64,000 nt of DNA from Longimicrobium sp. GTDB taxonomy: Bacteria; Gemmatimonadota; Gemmatimonadetes; Longimicrobiales; Longimicrobiaceae. Below are positions 9,502 to 16,817 of the stretch, one piece after another; positions within the stretch are counted from its first letter, which is position 1; each line of letters begins with the position of its first letter. Both the position numbers and the translations under genes were made by a program. Location of the stretch: contig NZ_DATIND010000092.1 of assembly GCF_035474595.1 (NCBI RefSeq), positions 1-64,000 of the forward strand, written 5' to 3'. The notes under the pieces were generated by a model. That model had not been told where the DNA came from. It was given only the letters and a program-made list of their open reading frames with translations, and did no database searches.

Positions 9502-9902
9502 CAGCCCTCCTCTTCCGGCCGATCGCCGGTGCCGAGCGTGTCCAGCAGGGCACGGATTTGCGCGAGCTCGGCGGGCGAGGCCAGCTGCGGCGACAGCGCC
9601 TGCAGCACCAGCTGGTGCGCCGAGCCGCCGAACGCGCGCTCCACCAGGTCGGCCACCAGCCGGCGCTGCGTGGACTCGGGCGGCACGGCCGCCGCGTACA
9701 CGTGGGTGCGGTTCGTCTCGTCGCGGATCACCAGGCCCTTGGCGTGCATGATCTGCAGGAGCTTCAGCGCGGTCGTGTAGCCCGTGTCGCCGCCGCCGGG
9801 AAGGGCGTCGAGCACCTCGCGAACCGTGCTCGGGCCGCGCTGCCACAGCACCCGGAGCAGCCGCAGCTCGCCCTCGGTGGGAAGTGGGGGTTCGTGGGTC
9901 AT
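9501..9902 (-). CDS. blaI: BlaI/MecI family transcriptional repressor
   Basis: A 133-residue winged-helix repressor. GELRLLRVLWQRGPSTVREV and the recognition helix region TGYTTALKLLQIMHAKGLV are typical of BlaI/MecI/CopY, and the C-terminal part is the dimerisation helix region. The ATG at 9902 was chosen over one 39 bases upstream because GGAGAA lies 8 bases before it and the family N-terminus begins there. Two operators (9967 and 9992) lie about 65-105 bases upstream, so autoregulation is likely. It is translationally coupled to the M56 gene. No separate beta-lactamase gene is nearby. Confidence 0.92.
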   Translation of the reverse strand: MTHEPPLPTEGELRLLRVLWQRGPSTVREVLDALPGGGDTGYTTALKLLQIMHAKGLVIRDETNRTHVYAAAVPPESTQRRLVADLVERAFGGSAHQLVLQALSPQLASPAELAQIRALLDTLGTGDRPEEEG

Positions 9903-9966
9903 CCGCGGTTCTCCGACGGTCGCCAGTGAATTCGGGTGCAAGGAAGAACTCCCGCGACCACCAGAA

Positions 9967-9982
9967 TACGAAGGCCCTCGTA
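9967..9982. promoter_or_regulatory. BlaI-type operator, blaI-distal-codon site 1
   Basis: TACGAAGGCCCTCGTA: arms TACGA/TCGTA around a 6-bp centre, one mismatch per arm from the perfect sites. It lies 25 bp (centre to centre) from the next operator, on roughly the same helical face, upstream of blaI. Confidence 0.7.
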
Positions 9983-9991
9983 GGAAGTCAA

Positions 9992-10007
9992 TACGAAGGC
10001 ATTCGTA
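9992..10007. promoter_or_regulatory. BlaI-type operator, site 2
   Basis: TACGAA-GGCA-TTCGTA, a perfect 6-4-6 inverted repeat with the same arms as the site at 7303. The two-operator arrangement upstream of the repressor gene is what autoregulated BlaI/MecI systems show. Confidence 0.75.
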
Positions 10008-10069
10008 TGCTCCATGCTACTGGCTCGACCCGCGCCCGCTCCAGAAGTGATAGGAATTTCGGGGAGATG

Positions 10070-10176
10070 AATCGGTGCGTCCGACCAGCTCACGTGCTAC
10101 CGCGCCCACAGATCCTTCGGCCTGAACGGTGCTGTGGCGATGCGAGTTGCGGTGTGGCCGGCCTCAGGATGACGTC
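10070..10176 (+). repeat. Dispersed repeat family 2, copy a
   Basis: Begins AATCGGTGCGTCC, passes through CACGTGCTACCGCG and GATCCTTCGGCCTG, and ends TGGCCGGCCTCAGGATGACG. Other copies lie at 37529, 43932, 56920 (inverted) and 57046. The middle of each copy varies while the ends are conserved. Confidence 0.85.
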
Positions 10177-10211
10177 GGCGGGGGCGCGGAAACAGGAACC
10201 GGGTATGAGAA

Positions 10212-10243
10212 ACGCGGACGGAGCGACATCGCCCCGTCCGCGT
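10212..10243 (-). terminator. Hairpin terminator downstream of fur
   Basis: ACGCGGACGG...CCGTCCGCGT stem with a small internal mismatch. On the minus strand it is followed by TTCTC. It lies 26 bases beyond the fur stop codon. Confidence 0.7.
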
Positions 10244-10268
10244 CTCGTCTTTCCCATCTCCCTGCCAG

Positions 10269-10781
10269 CTATGCGACTTCCAGCGCCGGGCAGGCCAGGC
10301 CCTCGTACTTGATGGTCACGCCCTTCTCCTGGCAGGCGGCGCAGAGGCCGTAGATCTCCAGCCGGTGGCGCGTGGGGAGGAAGCCGTGCGTGGCGGCCAC
10401 CTCGTCCTGGATGCGCTGCACCTCGGGGCGCTCGAACTCCACCACCGTGCGGCAGTGGGTGCACACCAGGTGCTCGTGCAGCGGCTGGTGCCCGAACAGG
10501 TGCTCGTAGCGCTTGAAGCCGTCGCCGAAGTCGTGGTCCTCCACCAGGCCGCTGCGCACCAGGATCTCCATGGTGCGGTAGATGGTGGCCTTGCCGATCC
10601 GCTCGCCGCGCTCCTTCAGCCGCGCCTCGATCTCCTCCACCGACAGGTGCTCCTGCGAGGTGAACACCACGTCGGCCACCACCTCGCGCTGCAGCGTAAC
10701 CGGCAGCCCCTGCTGGCGCAGGTAGCGCCGGAAGAGCGGGAGATAGGGCGAACTGGGCGCGGGCGCGGCGTGGGCGGACAT
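10269..10781 (-). CDS. fur: Fur family ferric uptake regulator
   Basis: A 170-residue metal-dependent repressor. The N-terminal winged helix has the typical LPVTLQREVVADVVF and GKATIYRTMEILVRSGLV. The C-terminal metal-binding half has HEHLVCTHC and LCAACQEKG, supplying His ligands and a two-CxxC structural zinc site. The ATG at 10781 has AGGAGA 6 bases upstream; the longer frame to 10946 adds sequence unlike the family. A perfect Fur-box palindrome lies 56 bases upstream (10837), which implies that it represses itself with Fe(II). PerR or Zur identity cannot be excluded, but the box is of the Fur type. Confidence 0.92.
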   Translation of the reverse strand: MSAHAAPAPSSPYLPLFRRYLRQQGLPVTLQREVVADVVFTSQEHLSVEEIEARLKERGERIGKATIYRTMEILVRSGLVEDHDFGDGFKRYEHLFGHQPLHEHLVCTHCRTVVEFERPEVQRIQDEVAATHGFLPTRHRLEIYGLCAACQEKGVTIKYEGLACPALEVA

Positions 10782-10836
10782 CGAGTCTCCTGTCACGTGC
10801 GGGCCACCCCGCGAGGCAATCTGGATCATCCTTAAA

Positions 10837-10851
10837 CGATAATCATTATCG
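10837..10851. promoter_or_regulatory. Fur box
   Basis: CGATAATCATTATCG, a perfect 7-1-7 palindrome matching the core of the Fur consensus (GATAATCATTATC). It sits upstream of fur and overlaps the stop codon of the preceding gene (TAA at 10848-10846). It is strikingly AT-rich for this sequence. Confidence 0.9.
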
Positions 10852-11289
10852 ATTGGACGCGTCAACCGCCGTGTTCGAGCCGAGCTCCACCAGCAGCGCG
10901 TGCCAGGCCTCCGCGTCGCCGTCCAGCTCGCGCACGTCGGGAGCATCCCCCTCCCCCTCCAGCCGCCGCACCACGCCGTCCACGATGCGGTTCACGCGGT
11001 CGGGCGGCACCGTCCCCTGCTCGTCCAGCGTGTCGGTGCGGGCCATCTTCCCCCCCTTCCCCGCCTCCGCCTCGTAGCGCAGCGTCCAGATGGTCCGCCG
11101 CGCGTCGGCCGGGTCCTCGGCGGTCACCACGAGCACGGCCAGGCCGCTCTCCTTCGCGCCCACGCGGCGGGGGGGGAAGATCCACACCTGCGCCACCCGT
11201 TCGGCGGGAAAGAGCGGGGCCACCCGGGCCAGCGCGGCGCCCAGGTGGGGGTTCTGCGTGTCCTTGGCATTGGGGACGGGAGGAAGCAT
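10846..11289 (-). CDS. Hypothetical protein upstream of fur
   Basis: 147 residues, no signal peptide or membrane segment. The N-terminus is MLPPVPNAKDTQNPHLGAAL; the middle (VWIFPPRRVGAKESGLAVLV, RTIWTLRYEAEAG) suggests an alpha/beta fold with regular strands. I do not recognise a family. Its stop codon lies inside the Fur box, and it runs in the same direction as fur and as the plug-domain gene pair upstream. Codon use matches the neighbours, so it is likely a real gene. Confidence 0.7.
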   Translation of the reverse strand: MLPPVPNAKDTQNPHLGAALARVAPLFPAERVAQVWIFPPRRVGAKESGLAVLVVTAEDPADARRTIWTLRYEAEAGKGGKMARTDTLDEQGTVPPDRVNRIVDGVVRRLEGEGDAPDVRELDGDAEAWHALLVELGSNTAVDASNR

Positions 11290-11320
11290 CCGGCCGTTCA
11301 GGGGCGGGGGATGGGGCGCG

Positions 11321-12082
11321 TCACTGCGTCCGCGTATGCAGCACGATCACCCCGCATCCCGCGTTGGAGCCGCTGTACTCGGGGGGCACCACGTGGAGAT
11401 ACACCTCCACCGCGTCCAGCTCGTGGATGGCCACGATGTCCAGCGAGGGGGTGCGCAGCAGCACGCCGTCCAGGTACACCTCCGCCACGCACCGCTGCCC
11501 CAGGGAGCTGGGGTCGGCCCCGCTCCCGCCCTGCAGCATGGCCACCGCGCCGCCCGAGCCGTACAGGATGCGCACGCCGGGGACCTTTCCCAGCAGGTCG
11601 GACAGCCGCCGCGCGCGCGAGCGCTCGATCTGCCCGCGGGAGATGAGGATCCCGGTGCCGCGGGTCCGGCCGAAGGCGCGGGAGATGGCGTTGCCGGGCC
11701 CGTCGTCGGGCTGCGTCTCGGCGGTGATCTCGGGGAGCTCCACGGCCGATGCGTCCATCAGCACCTCCAGCTCCAGCGTCTGCCCGGTGCTGACCTCCAC
11801 CTGCGGCTGCATGGTGCGCCGCCCCATCATCTCCACCTCGATCACGTGCGTTCCCGCCGGCAGCCCTTCCAGCAGCACGCGGCCGCTGGAGTCGCTCACG
11901 CCGGCCGCGCCGCCGTCCACGCGCACGCTGGCACCGGCCAGGGGCGCGCCGGTCTCGGCGTCGCTCACCACCAGCTCCACCGCGCCGCCGGCCTGCGCGC
12001 GCGCCGGCGCGGCGGCCAGCAGCAGCGCCGCGGCGACCGACGAGAGCAGGCGGAGGTGCGCGGAAAGAGGGCGCAGGAACAT
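11321..12082 (-). CDS. Secreted carboxypeptidase-regulatory-like plus TonB-plug-like protein
   Basis: 253 residues. A signal peptide ends at APARAQ (about 30). A carboxypeptidase-regulatory-like beta-sandwich follows (VVSDAETGAPLAGASVRV). The C-terminal half resembles the plug domain of TonB-dependent receptors (ISRGQIERSRARRLSDLLG, VYLDGVLLR, IHELDAVEVYL, GCGVIVLHTR) but the protein stops where the barrel would begin. The start overlaps the stop of the next gene upstream by one base (TGATG), so the two paralogues are co-translated. The role is unknown; partner of a barrel or an independent adaptor are both possible. Confidence 0.78.
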   Translation of the reverse strand: MFLRPLSAHLRLLSSVAAALLLAAAPARAQAGGAVELVVSDAETGAPLAGASVRVDGGAAGVSDSSGRVLLEGLPAGTHVIEVEMMGRRTMQPQVEVSTGQTLELEVLMDASAVELPEITAETQPDDGPGNAISRAFGRTRGTGILISRGQIERSRARRLSDLLGKVPGVRILYGSGGAVAMLQGGSGADPSSLGQRCVAEVYLDGVLLRTPSLDIVAIHELDAVEVYLHVVPPEYSGSNAGCGVIVLHTRTQ

Positions 12083-12984
12083 CACGGGCCGGGCTTGGAA
12101 AGGGAGTGCGATGAATGCTTGGGCGCGGGCTGCTTCCCCATCACCCGCGCCGCCTTGGGCGCGAGTGGGCGGGGGCGCGCCTTCTCCGTGCGGCCGGGGC
12201 CGCGGAGGGTGCGCGGCTTGGGCGCGGCCGCCGGGCCGCCGCGGGTGCGGATCACCACCACGCCGCACGACGCGCGGACGCCCCCGTACTCGGCCGGAAC
12301 GTTGCCGGGGAAGAGGACCACGTCCTCCACCTCGGAGATCGGGAAGAGGTCGGGCGTCTCCAGCGCGGCGAAGCGGATGCCGTCCACGTAGTACTCCGGC
12401 GCGCAGTCCGGCGGCTCCAGCCCGCCCCCCGGCGCCGGGCGGAGCGCCGCGAAGGTGCGGCGGAAGCGCAGGACGGGCCCGTGCGGCCCCTGCACCAGCT
12501 CCACCTCGGGCGCGTCCCGCAGCACGCCGCTCAGCGTGGGCGACTTGCTGCGGTCCAGGTCGTCGCGGGTGAACTTCTTTCCCGTCCCCGCCAGCGTGGG
12601 GCGGCCGTGCGGCGAAGCCTTGTCGCGCGGCACCGTGGCGGCCAGGCCGGGAAGGCGGATGGCGTCCGGCTGCAGCCCCACCTCCAGCTCGGCCACGCCG
12701 CCGGGGGGCACCATCATTCCCAGCGCCACGGCGCGGCGGCCCAGGAGCGTCACCTTCAGCGCGTGCCAGCCGGGGGCGATCCCCTGCACGCGCACCCGCC
12801 CGTCCGGGCCCGTCGTGCCGCGGCGGACGCCGTCCACCTTGGCCGCGGCGCGGGCCAGCGGGACGCCCTCGGGATCGGTCACCTTCAGCACCAGCACGCC
12901 CGTCTCCTGTGCGTGCGCGCGGCGCGGCGTCACGGCCAGCGTGAGCGCGAGCAGGCAGGCGAGGATGGTGCGGGATGAAGGCAT
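12082..12984 (-). CDS. Secreted carboxypeptidase-regulatory-like plus TonB-plug-like protein, paralogue
   Basis: 300 residues from the ATG at 12984, chosen because the signal peptide (SSRTILACLLALTLAV...AHAQ) follows directly. A carboxypeptidase-regulatory-like domain (KVTDPEGVPLARAAAKV) precedes a plug-like segment (KFTRDDLDRSKSPTLSGVLR, YYVDGIRF, ISEVEDVVLFPG, ASCGVVVIRTRGG). A basic, Pro-rich tail of about 45 residues follows. No barrel is present. It is the first gene of the TGATG-coupled pair; the octamer array at 13055-13150 lies just upstream. Confidence 0.75.
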   Translation of the reverse strand: MPSSRTILACLLALTLAVTPRRAHAQETGVLVLKVTDPEGVPLARAAAKVDGVRRGTTGPDGRVRVQGIAPGWHALKVTLLGRRAVALGMMVPPGGVAELEVGLQPDAIRLPGLAATVPRDKASPHGRPTLAGTGKKFTRDDLDRSKSPTLSGVLRDAPEVELVQGPHGPVLRFRRTFAALRPAPGGGLEPPDCAPEYYVDGIRFAALETPDLFPISEVEDVVLFPGNVPAEYGGVRASCGVVVIRTRGGPAAAPKPRTLRGPGRTEKARPRPLAPKAARVMGKQPAPKHSSHSLSKPGP

Positions 12985-13054
12985 GATGCAGGGCTCTGAG
13001 GCGGGAAACGTCTCCCTGCAATTTCTAACCGATCGGAGCCGGGGACAAGCCACC

Positions 13055-13150
13055 GAGAGTGCGAGAGTGCGAGAGTGCGAGAGTGCGAGAGTGCGAGAGT
13101 GCGAGAGTGCGAGAGTGCGAGAGTGCGAGAGTGCGAGAGTGCGAGAGTGC
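13055..13150. repeat. Tandem octamer repeat, 12 copies of GAGAGTGC
   Basis: Twelve perfect copies with no spacers. It lies 70 bases upstream of the plug-domain pair. The lack of unique spacers excludes a CRISPR array. The remaining gap up to 13359 holds a family 3 repeat and a short GCACTTCC triplicate (13332-13355), and no gene. Confidence 0.95.
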
Positions 13151-13246
13151 GATCGAAGGCTCGGGCGGTCCGGTGCGGGGCGAAAGGCCGAGGCGGCCGT
13201 CGACGCGTTGCCGGACGCACCGAAATCTCACCCATCATCGATCCAA

Positions 13247-13301
13247 TGTCCGCGAAGGCGGACTGCGTGCCGTTGTAGCCGCGAGTTCACTCGCATTTTC
13301 C
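13247..13301 (-). repeat. Dispersed repeat family 3, copy a
   Basis: TGTCCGCGAAGGCGGAC, a spacer, then GTTGTAGCCGCGAGTTCACTCGC. Two small palindromes (GTCCGCgaaGGCGGAC and GCGAGTTCACTCGC) are joined by a conserved linker. Other copies: 33094, 55379, 55478, 57678. Confidence 0.85.
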
Positions 13302-13359
13302 CACGGCGATGCCCGTCACCCCGCACTCAATGCACTTCCGCACTTCCGCACTTCCGCAC

Positions 13360-14469
13360 TCAGGCGACCGCGGCTGGCTGCCGGCTCGCGGCCTCGATCT
13401 CCACGTAGTGCCGCAGCACGTGCAGGAAGTCCTGCGCGTTGGTGATCACGCCGAACGCCTGGTGCGTGCCCCGGTCCTTCAGCTTGCTGACCACGAACTC
13501 CGAGCTGTCCACGCAGATGGTGGTCAGCGGCCGCACCTCGCCCGTGTCTTCGCGGTAGACGTACGACGGGAGCATGTTGCCGGTGGCGATGGAGTGCAGC
13601 GCGGTGGCGATCATGATGACGCCCGTGGCCCGGCGCGTGTGCACCTTCATGGCCTCCTGCCCCGCCACCACGTCGGTGATGGTGTCCGGCAGCGGCCCGT
13701 CGTCGCGGATGGAGCCGGTGAGCACGTAGGGAACGCCGCTGGTGACCAGCGCGTGCATGATCCCCGTCTCGATGATCCCCTGCTCCACCGCCGCCCGGAT
13801 CGACCCCGCCGCGCGGACGCGGTTGATGGCGCGCATGTGGAAGGCGTGGCCCCCCTCCACCGGCACGCCGCGGCCGTTCATCCCCAGCGTGGTGCCCATC
13901 GTGGCCGCCTCGATGTCGTGCACCGCCACCGCGTTGCCGCCGAAGAGCACGCCCACGTAGCCGTTGTTGACGAACCACGCCAGCGTGTCGCGCCCGCGCG
14001 AGTGCAGCACCGCCGGGCCCACCACCCAGATGAAGTGCCCCCCGCGCTCCCTCTCGTCCACCAGGATGCGCGCCATCTCGGGGTAGTCGGTGGGCTTCTC
14101 GCGGCTGACTTCCGACGACATGAACTTGAACTCGCCCTCGGGCCCCATGTCGGGGTCGCCCATCAGCCCGCTGGCGTGGACGTAGATCCCCTCCGCGCCG
14201 TCCTCGGCGAACCCCATGGCCACCATCTGCCCGCGGCGGACGTAGCGCCCCTCCAGCACGCGGGGAACGTTGTCCGGGTCCAGCACCAGCGCCGAGTCCA
14301 TGCGCGGATCGCGCGGCAGCTTCCACTCGCCGCCCACGCGCACGTACGTCGGCAGGTTGGTGGTGGAGAAGAAGCCTTCCGGGAGCACGCCGTCGGCCGG
14401 CGCGGCCTGGAAGCGGGCGTCGGGCGCGTTCTGGAACCGCGGGTGCGAGAAGTCGGGCTGGCGGTACAT
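13360..14469 (-). CDS. TIGR00300 / LOR-SDH family protein, ornithine cyclodeaminase-like
   Basis: 369 residues. The sequence follows the LOR/SDH conserved region shared by the archaeal-type ornithine cyclodeaminase and the C-terminal part of cyanobacterial arginine dihydrolases: WVVGPAVLHSRGRDTLAWFV, GYVGVLFGGNAVAVHDIE, GTTLGMNGRGVPVEGGHAFH, VEQGIIETGIMHALV and LTGSIRDDGPLPDT. These segments include the NAD-binding region. Known members turn ornithine into proline and ammonia using NAD; I infer that activity here. It has no N-terminal arginine dihydrolase (ArgZ) domain. The ATG at 14469 lacks a clear ribosome-binding site. Confidence 0.82.
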   Translation of the reverse strand: MYRQPDFSHPRFQNAPDARFQAAPADGVLPEGFFSTTNLPTYVRVGGEWKLPRDPRMDSALVLDPDNVPRVLEGRYVRRGQMVAMGFAEDGAEGIYVHASGLMGDPDMGPEGEFKFMSSEVSREKPTDYPEMARILVDERERGGHFIWVVGPAVLHSRGRDTLAWFVNNGYVGVLFGGNAVAVHDIEAATMGTTLGMNGRGVPVEGGHAFHMRAINRVRAAGSIRAAVEQGIIETGIMHALVTSGVPYVLTGSIRDDGPLPDTITDVVAGQEAMKVHTRRATGVIMIATALHSIATGNMLPSYVYREDTGEVRPLTTICVDSSEFVVSKLKDRGTHQAFGVITNAQDFLHVLRHYVEIEAASRQPAAVA

Positions 14470-14680
14470 GCGTTCGGAAGCCGGGGAGATTCGGGGCGAT
14501 GGAGGGAAGTGCGAAGCCCTGAGTGCCAAGTCCTGAGTCCCAAGTCCCAAGTGTCAGGTCCTGGGGATTCGATGGATCCGGGCCGCATTCCGTCTCGCCG
14601 ATGGCGGGAAGCTAGCGGGGGGCGGGCCGAGGTTCAACCCGGCCCGCGAACCCTTTCGCCGCATCCGCGCGGATGCGATC

Positions 14681-14714
14681 AGATCCCTTTCCACGGACGG
14701 CTGGAAAGGGATCT
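14681..14714 (-). terminator. Hairpin terminator, perfect 13-bp stem
   Basis: AGATCCCTTTCCA (14681-14693) and TGGAAAGGGATCT (14702-14714) pair perfectly around an 8-base loop. It lies 32 bases beyond the stop of the lipoprotein gene at 14746. There is no long T run. Confidence 0.65.
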
Positions 14715-14745
14715 GGGGAGATGCGTCGCGACCGATCGGGCCGCG

Positions 14746-15243
14746 TCAGGTCGGGCGCTCGAACGCGAACGGCTGCGGGTTGCCGTCGATGGTGAGCGTC
14801 CCCGTCAGTCGGCCGCCCTCCAGCCGGCCGACGTACTGCTCGCGCACCCCCGTGTCGCGGACGATCGCGAGCCGGAGCGTGCCGTCGCGGAAGGTGCCGG
14901 TGATGGTGGTGTTTCCCGACCGGCCGCCCTCCATCATGAACGTCCCCGTCCCCGTGACGTTCTCGCCGCTGACGGCCAGCGTCATCGTCTCCAGGAAGCG
15001 GATCGGCATCTCGCGATGCACCCACGCGCCCGCCACGCCGGCCGGCACCGGCTGCGTCACCGGCGGAGGCGCCGGCGGCTGCGGGGCTGGCGGCTGCGGG
15101 GTCGGCGGCTGGGGAGCCGGTGGCGGCGGCTGCGTGGGGTTCGTCACCGGCGGGGCGCTCTTCTGGCACGTCGCCGCCGCCAGCGCGAGGAACGCCACGG
15201 TCGGCAGCACGCGGCCGGCGCGGATCAGTCGCTTCATCGTCAT
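14746..15243 (-). CDS. Secreted or lipid-anchored protein with Pro-rich linker
   Basis: 165 residues. An N-terminal signal (RLIRAGRVLPTVAFLALAAATC) is followed by a Pro/Gln-rich repeat linker (about 30-65) and a compact C-terminal beta-rich domain (GAWVHREMPIRFLETMTLAV, GTGTFMMEGGRSGNTTITGT, GRLEGGRLTGTLTIDG). The Cys at about 26 could be a lipidation site, though the residue before it is Thr, which is unusual. The domain pattern resembles small lipocalin-like or META-like envelope proteins; I cannot name a family. GGGAG lies upstream of the ATG at 15243. Confidence 0.7.
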   Translation of the reverse strand: MTMKRLIRAGRVLPTVAFLALAAATCQKSAPPVTNPTQPPPPAPQPPTPQPPAPQPPAPPPVTQPVPAGVAGAWVHREMPIRFLETMTLAVSGENVTGTGTFMMEGGRSGNTTITGTFRDGTLRLAIVRDTGVREQYVGRLEGGRLTGTLTIDGNPQPFAFERPT

Positions 15244-15464
15244 CGTCCCATCTCCCCCAGGATTGTTGGCCCGAGCCGATGCTACCCATCTGCGGCGGAA
15301 TGTGTCCTCCACCCGCCGGATATGATACATCGATGGCGCCAAATGGACACGTCCGGTCGCATCAGCGGCCGCTGAGGAGCGACACATCCCGCCAGAGTTG
15401 ACGCCTTCTCGCGGACGCTGTTTACTTCGCGGAGCCAGCGATCTCACCCGCGCCCGAGGCCGTG

Positions 15465-15707
15465 ATGAACGACCGGAGCGAGAACGAACTCGACAGGATC
15501 GACATCGTCTGCTGTACCGTCATTCTCGCGGCCGCGGCTTTCGTGCTCTATGCCCTGGCGAAGTCGGAGTTTGCGCTTGCCTGGCGGGGCAATGGTGTCG
15601 CCGCCATCGCCACGTTCTTCAAGATCCGCTCGTCGCGCGAGCGCTCCAGGCGGTGGCACCGGGCGCAGCAGCAAAACAGCGGGGAGCGCGCGAACGATGA
15701 GGCATAG
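15465..15707 (+). CDS. Small membrane protein, hypothetical
   Basis: 80 residues from ATG 15465 (a GTG codon directly precedes it). One hydrophobic segment (IVCCTVILAAAAFVLYAL, about 14-31) is followed by a second weaker one (GVAAIATFF) and a basic, Gln/Arg-rich tail (IRSSRERSRRWHRAQ). Such a layout fits a small inner-membrane protein with a cytoplasmic tail. No family is recognised. A perfect hairpin terminator follows 21 bases after the stop, which supports a real transcript. It converges on trpD. Confidence 0.5.
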   Translation: MNDRSENELDRIDIVCCTVILAAAAFVLYALAKSEFALAWRGNGVAAIATFFKIRSSRERSRRWHRAQQQNSGERANDEA

Positions 15708-15728
15708 CCGCTCGTCGCCCAAAGATTC

Positions 15729-15760
15729 GAGCCCCGCGGGTCAGGCGACCCGCGGGGCTC
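15729..15760. terminator. Bidirectional hairpin terminator between converging genes
   Basis: GAGCCCCGCGGGTC (15729-15742) pairs perfectly with GACCCGCGGGGCTC (15747-15760) across a 4-base loop. It lies between the small membrane protein (plus) and trpD (minus), and can serve both. Confidence 0.8.
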
Positions 15761-15767
15761 GTTGCGT

Positions 15768-16817
15768 TCAGGCGGCCGGCGCGGCGGCTCGCAACTCCTC
15801 CAGCTTGGCCCATCCCGCGCCCGCGGCGAGCGCCTCCTCCGCGGCGCGGACGCCGTCGACCAGCGTGGGGGCGAGGCCGGCGCAGTAGAGGGCGGCGCCG
15901 GCGTTCAGCACCACCGCGGCGCGCGCCGCCCCGGCGATGCGGCCGCGGAGAACGCCTTCCACCTTCTCCGCGTTCTCACGCCGGTCGCCGCCCGCCAGCC
16001 CGCCGGGGTCGAAGCGCTCCCATCCCAGCTCGGCGGCGGGGTCGAAGGTGCGGCGCTCCCAGCGGCCGTCCATCACCTCGATCACCTCCGACATTCCCAG
16101 CGGACTCAGCTCGTCCAGCCCCGGCTGGCCGTGGACGACCAGCGCGCGGTCGTGCCCCAGCTCGGCCAGCGCGCCGGCGATCAGCTCCAGCAGCGCCGGA
16201 TCGGAGACGCCGACCACCTGGCGGCGCGCGCCGGCGGGGTTCGTCACCGGGCCCAGCACGTTCATGATGGTCGGCATCCCCAGCTCGCGGCGGATGGGCC
16301 CCACGTGCTTCATCGCGGGGTGGTGCAGCGGCGCGAACATGAAGACGATCCCGGTCCGCTCCAGCACCCGCGCCTCCTCGTCGGGCGACAGCTCCAGCCG
16401 CACGCCCAGCGCCTCGAGCACGTCGGCGCTCCCGCACTGGCTGGTGAACGAGCGGTTGCCGTGCTTGGCCACGCGCGCCCCCGCCCCAGCGGCCAGCAGC
16501 GCCGCGGCGGTGGAGATGTTGAAGGTGGTCATCGCCCCGCCGCCGGTGCCGCAGGTGTCCACCAGCCCGGCCGCGTCCGCGGGGACGGGAACCATCGCCC
16601 GGCGCAGCGCCCGCACGCCGCCCGCCACCTCGCTCGGCACGGCGCCGCGCACGCGGATGGCGACCAGGAGCGCGGCCATCTGCACCGGCGTCGCCCGCCC
16701 TTCCATCACCTCGCTGAACGCGGCCTCGGCCTCGGCGGCGGTGAGCGGGCGGAGCGTGGCGTGGCGGATCAGCGCGCCCAGGTCCGGCGCCGCGAGCGCG
16801 TCATCCCCCACGCTCAC
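15768..16817 (-). CDS. trpD: Anthranilate phosphoribosyltransferase
   Basis: Second step of tryptophan synthesis: anthranilate plus PRPP to phosphoribosylanthranilate. 349 residues. Family motifs are intact: the PRPP site DTCGTGGGAMTTFNIST, KHGNRSFTSQCGSADVLEALG, and HHPAMKHVGPIRRELGMPTIMNVLGPVTNPA. The GTG at 16817 overlaps the stop of the GAF gene upstream (GTGA), so translation is coupled. No other trp gene is in the window, so the pathway is dispersed in this genome. Why it is coupled to a GAF protein is unclear. Confidence 0.95.
   Translation of the reverse strand: MSVGDDALAAPDLGALIRHATLRPLTAAEAEAAFSEVMEGRATPVQMAALLVAIRVRGAVPSEVAGGVRALRRAMVPVPADAAGLVDTCGTGGGAMTTFNISTAAALLAAGAGARVAKHGNRSFTSQCGSADVLEALGVRLELSPDEEARVLERTGIVFMFAPLHHPAMKHVGPIRRELGMPTIMNVLGPVTNPAGARRQVVGVSDPALLELIAGALAELGHDRALVVHGQPGLDELSPLGMSEVIEVMDGRWERRTFDPAAELGWERFDPGGLAGGDRRENAEKVEGVLRGRIAGAARAAVVLNAGAALYCAGLAPTLVDGVRAAEEALAAGAGWAKLEELRAAAPAA

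Noticed and set aside
4550-9553. A single 1667-codon open frame suggesting a giant fusion protein
   Set aside because: Only the part up to 7303 encodes DUF5916. The rest is low-complexity Arg/Ala/Gly sequence overlapping blaR1, which has its catalytic motifs in another frame.
13055-13150. CRISPR-like array
   Set aside because: The units are 8 bp, contiguous and without spacers, and no cas gene is present.
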